This document shows positions 37,091-48,725 of a stretch of 64,000 bases of DNA, piece by piece (positions within the stretch are counted from its first letter, which is position 1; the number at the start of each line of letters is the position of its first letter). Below the pieces are notes generated by a model. That model saw nothing but the letters and a program-made list of their open reading frames with translations, did not search any database and had not been told where the DNA came from. The position numbers were made by a program, and so were the translations under genes. Source of the DNA: Distichodus sexfasciatus (lineage: Eukaryota; Chordata; Actinopteri; Characiformes; Distichodontidae); contig JAVGVS010000557.1 of assembly GCA_032718565.1 (NCBI GenBank), positions 152,311 through 216,310 on the forward strand. The letters run 5' to 3'.

Positions 37091-40000
37091 CTGAAAGAGA
37101 GAGTGTATGTGAAGGGGTTTATTTGTTTAGAGATTTTTACAATAGACATGGTCACAAAAATGATTTGGGAGTTGGTGCCATGCGTCAAGTGTCGCCTGTT
37201 CCAGTCCTGGAGCTTTAAAGGTATCACTTAGGTACTGAGGCGGTGGCGAAAAAAACTGCCCGCTGCTCCTTCACAGATGCGTATAAACAAGGCAATAAAC
37301 TGTAGCTATATACTATAAACATCCATGTGATGTTACTGTGCTTGGACACAGAAGAAGAAGAAGAGGAGGAGGATGAAGAAAAAGAAGATGAAGATGATGA
37401 TGATGATGAACTAGAAGAAGATGATGACGATAGTGATGATGCGTGAAGAGAAGTTGAAGATTATAAGAAGAAGAAGATGAATAAAGGGAGAAGACGATGA
37501 AGAAGAAGAAGAAATAGTGAAGATGAAGAAAAATAAAGAACAGGATGAAGAAGAAGAAGATGATGATGAGCATGGAGGATGATGTGAAGAGAATGATGAT
37601 GATAATGATTTATGAAAATGAAGAAGAAGAGAGTTAATAATGAAGATGAAGTACTGGAAGGAACACAAGTGATTATAGAAGTTGTGCTGCAGTTAGGCCA
37701 ATTCAATCATTTGTTCCCACCATCTCTTTCTCAGTCACATTTACAGTTAAACCGGTCAACGTAAGCATTTTCTTGTCACTCATCTGTGTGTGTGTGTGTG
37801 TGTGTGTGTAATTTGGAACCCAGAAAAAGTGCCCAGAGTGAAGACATCATAAATGATAATGAATGTGAAATTTCTTGAAATGTGCTGATACATGCAGTGT
37901 GTGTGTGTGTGTATGTTCTTGTACTTGCTACTTAGTGAGAACCAAAATGAGTTTTTAATCAGCAGAGTGAGGACATTTTTGGGAAGTGAGGACTTAGTGG
38001 TCCTCACTTCTTTAAACTGCTTTTACAAAAAAAAACACGTTTATTTGCAAAAGTAAAAGTGTAGAAAGATTAGCTTTTGGTTACTGAGGTTATGGTTAGG
38101 GTTATGTTTAGGGTTAGGTGGTATTATTTTACATAACAGTAATATAGAAGCTAATGTAAGGTCCCTACTACTGTATAAGTACAAGGATGTGTGTGTGTGA
38201 TGGAGAGAAGAAGAAGAAAGAAAGAGAGAATGAGAGACAGACAGAGCGAGAAGAGTGTTATCTAACGCTAATAAATCCTGGAGATGGCACCTTTCTGTAT
38301 AAGTGTATGAGGAGGTGGAGCAGAGCATAGAGATGCAGTGGCAGTGTGTGTGTAAGTGTGTGTGGAACGGTCCACAGGAGAACAGATGAAATCCCTTTTC
38401 CATGTGTAATGAGAGGAGAGGAGGAGGAGGAGGAGGCGTTGCCAGGAGACGGTACAGGTGGGATGGAGGCTGGTTTACATCGAAACGTGAGACGCCAAAA
38501 GCTTTTCCCCCAGTGATACGGTTCGCTCTTCTAGGCTTTTCCTCGCGAGCATCACGGCTAGTTCTACACACTGGACAGCAAGTGTGTGTTTTTATCAAGC
38601 TTTACTGAGCTTTACCTGATCACGATCTACTCAGCATCCCTGCTGTACCACAATCGAAGAGTTTACAGTTGGTGCTGATAATTACACTTATCAGGTATTA
38701 TATTGCCGCCGTGACATGACATTTTTACTTACTTTTTATAACTTGATTTACCAGTAAAAATATATATGTGACTTCTCCACGCAAAACCAGTCATTGTCGC
38801 GAACGGAGGTTTCTGAGAAAAACCAGCCGCTTATGCGTTGCGCGTGGGGTGAAATTGTGACGTTTTGTTTTCAGTGTTTTGAAACAGTGGAAGGTCTATA
38901 CTGTACTGTTGTGAATAAATTTGGCTGAAAAACTTACCCCTTTCCATCCTAAAAACGTGGATTTCTTGGAGATGAGTGAATTCAATTCCAGCAGAATGTT
39001 AAGGTGTTTCTTGTTTTGACCGCTCTACTTCAATATTTACGGTAAATCCACTCGTTGACTAGCGTGAAGATATTTCTCCGTCTCCCTAGTTCAGTTAACC
39101 TAACGCAGGTAGGCTATCCGTGGCTGTGGAATGCAGCGGTAGGTTACCGTGAATACAAACGTAGCCGCGCATCACACTGCCGCCCAGAAAGCACGGCTTA
39201 TATAGTCAACTTCGACGGCAGATTTCTCCGTTTCTCACTTGGCGTGACAGGAGAAAACCCACTTTCTGAATGTTGATATATTATCTCAGTCATGTGTCGC
39301 CCGATTCATTCCACATAGGTATCGCTTTGAAGCTTGATTTATGCCCTTTCATGAAAACATAACTCAATTTTGAAAATTTCATATGTTAATTGGTTTGCTG
39401 TGAGGTCAGTATATATAGTATAATAGTATATTGTGTATTTGCCTGGAAGTAGTCAACATAATACCTTTAATAAACATATCCAATTTTTTCACATGCCATT
39501 TCAAATATCTATATATGATACCCCTCCAGGATTTCACGATGCTGCGATCGCAACTATTAACACAACATCACCCAGTCCCCGTGAATTCATTACTATTGTG
39601 TAATTTTGATCAGTTCCACAACTTTTTCCGCACTTTTGACCAATCATTGTCATTTCCCACAAAACGCTGAGCCATACATCAGTGAACTCACTTCCTTGTT
39701 ACGCATAATTAGCTCAGAGACACATTATGGAAGACTCACCTCTTCTTTTCGCTTTTCGGGAGTATCACCCGAACCAGTTCCCGATCATGCTGAGCATCAA
39801 GTGCTAAGTAGAGGTACAGGCCCAGTAAGATCCAGAACAACACCACCGGCTTCTAGTAGGCCAGATACTCCTCATCAGAACCGGCTGACCGAGGGACGGA
39901 GAGAGCGAGTGCGTGTGTGAGAGAGGTATCAAGGGTTATAACTGATCATTTTCATTATATGATTACGCTAAACGTCAACCAAACATCACGAGCTAAACTC

Positions 40001-42187
40001 TCACAGGACCATTAAGTAAGTATTCAATTAAGATTTCACATCAGAATCCCAACATTCTTATTCGGGCATCCAAAAGTGGGGGCGTTGAAATTAATCACAT
40101 CATCGATGCATCGCGATGCAGATGTGGACGATTCTGTATCGTTGACAAGCAGCGACAGACCACAATTGATTATGTCATAATGACATTGCTTGATTGCATC
40201 ATGATATCGTATCGGATTGAAGCGTTGACATGATTATCGTAATCGAATTCAATCATGAGACCAGTGAAGGTTCACACCTGAAGTTTTGTAAGGCATTGTA
40301 GCTAAACATTTAAATGTAATAATCACTTTTTTGCAAATTCATTTCAGAGTGCAACAGTGACAGAATTTTAATTTTTTCCAAAGTTAGAGGGCAATGATTA
40401 CGGCGGCGATAGGGCCATTGTATATATAAAAATATATAACGGGTTAGAGGGGGTAAAATTACGAGAAAAAAGTCAGAAATTCTGAGATTAATGTCATATA
40501 TTTGCCTGAAAAACTCGGATATTCTCTGATATTGTAAAGGATAAATTTTATGTATAATGAAGTCCACTTTTAGATTAAAGACGAAATTCTATTTGGTGAA
40601 AAAACTCGATATTCTCTGATAGTGTAAAGTCAGCAAATTTGCAGGAAAGAAAATGCCAAATCCTCTTGGCGATGTAAGAAAGCAAAAATTCTTTGAGATC
40701 GAAAGTCGCAAATTTGCGAGGCACAAAAAAGGAGGAAATCATGGAACCACAACGCCTGTGTGAAACTTCGCCACTGGACGCGTGAAGAGGTGGAACACGG
40801 CTGAATCTTGTGTAAGTTTACCTGTGTTGAAATGAGATGTGTAGAGTCGGCAGGTTATGTTTCATGTATGGTGTATTACGGTAGATCACGTTTGTTCGGC
40901 GGAAGAAGTCAATTTGGACTTTACTGTCGCAAATTTATGACTTTACAATATCAGAGAATATCCCAGTTTTTTCAGGCAAATATATGACATTAACTTGTAC
41001 TTTCAGACTTTTTTCTCATAATTTTTTCCCCTCCCTCAACCCGATTTTATTTATTTTTTTATATACAATGGCCCCAGTACGTACTGGCCGCATAATGATA
41101 CAGAGAGCCTTTTCATGAGAGACAAAAAATAAATATCTTAAAACAAACTAAATTATTGACAGAAATTCTCTTTCATCTTCACATGATTGATTTTTCTGAG
41201 ATCTCTGAAGCTTGATCGTTATTCTCTTCATGTGCAGTCTGGTCATGCTGCTGTTTTCTAATGTCTGCCTTCAAGGCCTCTTCAGATGCTTCATCTTCTC
41301 TTTAGGTTGTTTGCAAAAACTCATTTTTGAAAAGGAATATGATTCTACCAACTTGGGGCATTTGATAGAGTAACGGTAAGAGAGTTGGCCTGTGTTTGGA
41401 AGGTTGCTGGTTCAAGTCCAGGACCGCTAAAAGTACCACTGAGGTACTAATGAGCAAGGTACCGTGCATATTCACTTAAAATCATAGACCGAAAGGCCGA
41501 GACGCCTAATATGCAGCTTAAAAGATGTGGAAAAACTTTGGTGAAACAAAACGTCTGGGCTGAAGATAGAATAGAAGCTTATTGAGGTTATTTACCCATG
41601 CTGTCGTGGGGTCTCCTTCCTCCCTCACCCGCCACGAAATCCCCGAATCCACTGGTCGTCAAGGTGATGACCATAAAGTAGATGGCCTCCAGCGTGCTCC
41701 AGTGCTCAATGTTTTTAAAGATGATGGCCGGAAGTGACGCAAGAGGAGGCAGCCGAAAAAGGGACGAAGGCACGGTGGAGATGACGCGGATCTTCGTCTG
41801 ACTTACTTTCCATTTCTATAGAGAGAGAGAGAGTGAGAGAGAAGAAAAGTGGGTGAGTGATTGATGGAAGGGTGAAGGGAACGACAGGTTGACGGATGGG
41901 TGAATGAAGAATGAACGAAGTGGATGGAAAAAGAACATGTGAATAGATTGATGGATAAAGAAAGAATGGCATAAGTATTGAAAATGTGTATGAATAGATG
42001 GACAGATGAATTAATGAAAAATGAGATGAAGTTGGATTATTTGCATTGATGAATAAAAAGATATAGAATAAATGGATGGATGAATAAATGGACAGAAGAC
42101 AAATGAATGAATAAATGGATAAAGGATCCATAGATGGATAGATAAAATAGATGAAGGATGGGTAGATGAATGAATGGATGGATGAAC

Positions 42188-42228
<41 letters not shown>

Positions 42229-42875
42229 GGATGGATGAAATGGATAGATAGATGGATGGATAAATGGATGGAGGATGGATGATTTCATAAATGAATTAAT
42301 GAATAAATAGATAAAGGATCCGTAGATGGATAGATAAAATAGATGAAGGATGGATAGATGAATGAATGGATGGATGAAATGTAGATAGATGGATGGATAA
42401 ATGGATGGAGGATGGATAGATGAACAAATGGATGGATGAAATGGATAGATGGATGGATGGATAAATGGATGGAGGATGGATAGATGAACAAATGGATGGA
42501 TGAAATGGTAGATAGATGGATAAATGGATGGAGGATGGATGATTTCATAAATGATGAATGAATAAATAGATGTAGAATGAATGGATGGATGAAGAACAGA
42601 TGAATAAATAAATGGATGAAGGATGGATGAATGAAAGCATGGATGGGATGGATGAATTGAAGGAGGTTGGATGGATGAATGAATAAATGGATGAATGAAT
42701 AAATGAGTGAAAGGATGGATATTAATCCAAGTATGTATGTACGTATGTATGTATGAATGGATGATAGATTATTGATGGATTACTGAATGGATCGAGGATG
42801 ACTGGATGACTAGAATTTTGAATATTTATTTCCTTCTCGTCTAATGACTGACACCCCCTCTCTCTCTCTCACACA

Positions 42876-42949
<74 letters not shown>

Positions 42950-43157
42950 CCAAACCCACACACACACACACCCACACACACACACACACACACTCTAAAC
43001 CCCACACACACACACACATACCGTGAGTCCCTGCGTCTCCCCAAGGTCAGAATCGATGTGAGAAATGGACTCTCGATCTCAGAATACCACATACATTACA
43101 CTAAGCGACCCCATGACATCATTCAGCTGCTAGCGGTAATGAAACGGAACCTGGAGA

Positions 43158-43193
<36 letters not shown>

Positions 43194-43584
43194 TCACTCA
43201 CTTCACACTCACACACACTCGCTAATAATAATTTCAGTGCAGTATAATGTAGAGATTGTCACCTGATGACCTTTTATTCTTGTTGCAGAACAACTGTGAT
43301 GTGATATTATGCTATAATTTAGTCGGGATGCTTTGTCTGTCTTCTAATTTTGCTTCAAATCTCGAGAGAGAGAGAGAGAGAGAGAAAGAGAACAGAGAGA
43401 GAGAACAGAGAGAGAGAGGGAGAGAGGGAGAGAGAGAGAGAGAAAGAGAACAGAGAGAGAGAGGGGGAGAGAACAGAGAGAGAGAACAGAGAGAGAGAGA
43501 GAGAGAGAGAACAGAGAGAGAGAGAGAGAGAGAGAGAGGGAAGGAGAGAGAGAATAGAGAGGAGAAATAGAGAGGGAGAGAGAG

Positions 43585-43677
<93 letters not shown>

Positions 43678-46600
43678 GAGAGAGATCGGGAGAGAGAGAG
43701 GGAGAGAGAAAATGTTTAATACATAAAATTGTCACGGCTCCTCTGGACTTTGGCCGGACAGTGTCCCCTCAGACCCAGTTAAGTGCTTGTTCTCTGTTTG
43801 TCTTGCTCTCTGAGTTCACTCCCTTTGCGTTATTCCTGTGGTGTTTATTTCTTTATCTCGGTTAACCTTTAGCTTTCCCCCCGTTAGCTTGCTCCCCACT
43901 CGGTTTCTGTGTTCACTTCGCAGCTCCTTTAAGTAGTAGTCCACTTCTGTTTAGAGCCGACTTCACTCCGCGGTTCGTTGTCTGCGCTGCATGCTCCCTA
44001 CCTAGTCCATTAGTGTCTGTTTAGAGCACACCCGCACTTATTATTACTGTCACCTGTGTCTTGTTTGCCTTCAGTTTGGGATTGCTGCAAGCGCTCGTTT
44101 GTTCAGTCGTGTGGCTTTATTTAATCCAGTTTGAGCCGCGGCTCCTCGTGGTTTGTCGCCTCATTATTAATACGCAGGTGGCTTTACGTTTGGTTTAGTT
44201 CTCGTCTGGCTGTTGCCCTTTCTCAGCTCTGCTTTTCCCCGTAGGTATTTTGGATTCTATTTTGTTCTGGCTTTTTGCTGTTGTTATTCACCTCCCTCTC
44301 TTGTGTTTTTCCCCAGGCTCGGGTGGTCTCCCAGCAACCTCCCCCTCCGGGTCAGGGCTGCCAAGTTTTCCTGGTGCGCCTGGATCGCTTTTGTTTAGCC
44401 TCGTGGGTCTTAGAGCATCAGGAGATTCCTCTTTCTGTTTCCTCATGGAGGAGTCCTCTGGTAACGTATCATAAGCCGGGAGCATGAGCCCTGTCTTTCT
44501 TTTGATACTTTTGTTCTCGTCCCGTTTTTGCCCCCGTGGATTTGTTGTACCTTGTTTTGTTTGGATTTCCTCTACGCTGCTTCACCTCTCTCTCTTGGTG
44601 TTTCTTCCCAGGCTCGCGGGTTCTAGTAAACCTCCCTCGTCCCGATCAGGTTGGAGTGTGTCTGGATCGTTTCAGTTTCGCCTCATGGGTCTTAGAGCGT
44701 CAGGCTATCACTCTTTCTGTTTCCACCACAGAGGATTCTTCTGTTCACCGAACCATAAGTACTGGGCACACGAGCACCATCTTTCATTTGTACTTTGTTG
44801 CTGTTTTATCCCCGTGCCTTTTTGCCCTGCTTTTTGTGCGTCTTTTTGCCTCCATTTTGGCCCTGGTTTTGACTGCCTCTGTTCTCCTGTTTCTTCCCCA
44901 TTATTGCCATCATTGTGTTCACCCTACCTGTCCTCTGCAATAAACTCTATGTTCTGCCTGAACCCAGCGTCCTTACCTCCTTCCTCCCAATCAAGACCAT
45001 GAGACAAAAATACTGTAATGTGCATTCTGGAACCATTAACTACATAATACAGTATTCTAAACAAACTAATGTGTGTTTAATTTGATATAAATCAGAGAGA
45101 GGGTGATCATGATGTTGCTGAATGTCTGGCCGTATCTCCTCCATATCTTCAAGACTCAATTACAACTCCAGTATCAGGACACAGCCTTTTTGCAACTCGC
45201 ACAGAGAGATTATTTACTATCAACACCATGGAGCATCATCTCGGCTTTTTCCATTACACTGAGAAGATAACATGAGCCATTTCATTTTCCTCAGCATTGA
45301 GTAACGTTCACTGAAGATTGAGTTAAACGTTGGTGAGGTTGGATGAATGGAGGTTGATCTTATCTGCTCTAAGTTCTTCAAGAAACAGGAAAGAGAGAAA
45401 CTCATTTGGTTTAATTAAACTCAGTTCCTGTTTGATTTGGATAAGCAGAATAACATGGAGCTGGGTTTAAGAAGCGTTACTGCATAAGCCTACAGATTTA
45501 TGCATTTATAAAATCTCTATGCTCAAAAAGTGAATAATTCCCTACATAATTTATAAGTTTATAGGCATTTTATTAATAATCTACATAACCCCTGCTTAGC
45601 TCATTGGCAGGCCAGCTATTAAAAAGGCCATAACATAATTACAATGATAAATTATGACTGTACATTACTGTGTTTCCCTTGACAAAACTCCTTAAATAAA
45701 TTATCTAATGCCTTGAAAAATAAACGATATTACTTAAGGCTTTTAAAATGTTGCAATGCTACTGTTCTAATGCTCAGTGTTCTGAAAAGCAACAGATTTG
45801 GTCTCCGTTTTGGTTTCTCTTCAGGCGTTTTATGGCCTGCTTGTTATTAAGTCTAGTTTTAGTAAGTTGGAGGTTCATTTGGGGCAAAAAATCCTAACCC
45901 CAGATGCACATTCCACTCAGCGTGGGTTTCAAGAGCTGAGTGCAAGAACCTCAGAGTTTCTGCATGTCAATACTGGATGAGTGTAACATTTATATTTCAT
46001 AAGCATCTCAAGAGCACTATGAGAATATGTTAGAATGTTGGCTAGGACGTGATGTACCTTCCTGTTAGGAATTCAAGCTGAAGACTGCAATACGAATAAA
46101 AACTGCAGCAACAAAGCTCACAACATTCAGAAAAATTGGGTTTGATAAACACACTGAGAAACAGCATTCAAATATGGACACAAGCTAGTGAGAATAGCAT
46201 TACTATTAATTATTATTAATTCATGTGAACACACACAAGTGTAGTAATAGTAGTATTTTCAATTACTTAAATTTGATCAAATCAAAATTTTGGACAAACA
46301 ATGTTGAAACAAGGTGCTGTACAGATCGAAACAAATAAAACAATGTACTATAAAATAAACCAAATACAGAGCCTCATTGTTCAAAAGCCTTGGAAAACAA
46401 ATATGTTTTTAGGGCAGACCTAAAATACCTGCAAGGACTGGACAGTCTCTAATGTGTAGGGTAAGGTATTCCAAAGCCTAGGGGCTGCCACGCTGCAAGC
46501 TCGGTCGCCCCTAGTAACCAGTCTAGACCTCGGAACCTTCAGCAACAGTTTGTCAGATGACCTGAGGGCTCTCCCAGATGTATGAGGAAGGAGAAGTTCA

Positions 46601-47355
46601 GCTAGGTACTGGCGCTAACTCAAGTGTTTTATTTAAAAACAAAAAAAAAAAAGCAAGACCTCTTTTATATATTTATATATTTTACATTATTTTATAAAAA
46701 CTTTTTATGCATTTATAGTGAGTGATTATTTGTCATTGTAACACAGCACAGCATAAAATGTGAACTCTGCACGTCCATGAAGGAGCAGTGGGCAGTTTTT
46801 TATTGTCAGCGTCCTTGGGACAGTTCTTGAGGATGGTACCTTGCTCATGAGTACCTCAGCGGTACTTTTACTGGTTCAGGATTTGAACCAGCGACCGATC
46901 AAACACCCTAACCGTTACACTACCAACTGTCCCACATGAACAAAAATAGAAAGTCTCCGGTTACAGTTCCGGACCAGTAAAGGTACCACTGACGTACTCA
47001 TGAGCAAGGTACCATCCCCAAGCACTGCCCCCGGTGCTGCCTATGCCGAAGCTGCCCACTGCTCCTCCACGGATGGCTCAAATGATGAGGTCACATTTGG
47101 TTAGGAAAGACTGTGTGCTGTGCTGTGGCGGTGTTCACAGTGACAAATAATCACTACTTTAAACACCATTCCAAACAGGACAAATTAGGACTGTCTATGT
47201 TTGATGTCTGCCTTTTCCCCCAAAAACAGAATTAATTGATTTTATTTCAGAGGTGGCAGATGTCCTGGCAAACACCAGCCTGTGTGACACATGGCCAGAG
47301 ATGTGTGTGTGTGTGTGTGTGTGTGTAACAGAGGGAAAGAGAAAGAGGAGAGAAC

Positions 47356-47406
<51 letters not shown>

Positions 47407-48688
47407 AACTGGAAAGGGAAAAGTGTCATAAATGTTTTAATTGGCCTAAAGGAGGAATTTCAGATGTGGTTGTTATGGAAACCTAAAACCCTTCCCACAT
47501 CCCTATGTGATGCTGCTGCTACGCTGCTACAAACGCCTTTTTTACTCCGACTTCAAGCCTTTTCAGGGGTTTGTCCTTGTTGGGGGGCAGATCTAGGATC
47601 ATAATAACACTGCTGTACGGTATAATATAAGTCACACACACTTACACACACACAAAAACACACACAAACACACTCAGAAAGATATGGAGTGCCCTCTGAT
47701 ATGTAAGCACCATGCACAGCTAGCAAAGAAAAATCTCTCTCTCACACATTTGGATGAATTTTATGAAAAATACTATATAATTAGATGGATGGATAGATGG
47801 ACTAAAACTGAAACTGTGCAATAAATTTGATACATTAGAAAATGTGTTAAAATATATAAAATGATAGAAAACCTAAATATGGTCATATACTATATATATA
47901 TAGCATTTCTATACAATGTACGAAAGTATATAATTTTATATAAAATGTGACATTCAAGCTATATTGTGATATTTTACACATCATGTAGGAATATTTGTCA
48001 TTCTCCAAAAATATCTAGGTGATTAAATAAGCAAAAAAGATTGATCTTCTAATTACGGAGAACTTGCCAGTAACTCAATATTTAAGAAGTCCCGTAAAGT
48101 TGCCGTTAATTGTTAACAGCTAATATTACCACCCTTGCTTAGACTGTAACCTGTAAAACTATGTCATTGTCATGGTGTATGTGCTGTGTTCAACAACAGT
48201 AAATTTCAATCTAATCCAATCTGCTCCTACAAGGCTCCCACTACGACAGATAAAATACCAAATGAACGGATTCTAGCAGCACGGAGAAGTCTGCTCTGGT
48301 TCTTCTCTTTTGCTGTACGTAATCATTTCCCCCAATTTGTCACCTCCGGCTCCTGCTACCTGTGGAGAGTTGGTTGAAAGGCGAGACTCACCACAATCAT
48401 CTTCTCCACCCTGGCGATGCCCTTGCCGAAAATGGTGCCCAGCTGGTCGCCCACTCCGGCCAGCAGAAAGCCAAAACAGCGGGATCCCCAGGAGAGCGTA
48501 GATGATGCAGAAGATCCGACCTCCCTCCGTATGAGGGGCAGTGTTCCCAAAACCTGCAGGACCACGAGGAGGAGGAGGAGGAGGAGGAGGAGGAGGACAG
48601 GAAACTTCAGACATGAGACTTTTTATTATGACTTAATAAAAGTGTGTGTGTGTGCTGCAAAGGCAGCGTAAAGGGCAGCGGTGTGTGT

Positions 48689-48725
<37 letters not shown>

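Noticed and set aside
43350..43865. Long Arg/Glu-rich and Ser/Leu-rich open frames
   Set aside because: They are translations of a GA microsatellite.
44213..45002. Several open frames of 60-170 codons that could be taken for a gene
   Set aside because: They lie within the solo LTR, overlap in different frames and match no domain I recognise.
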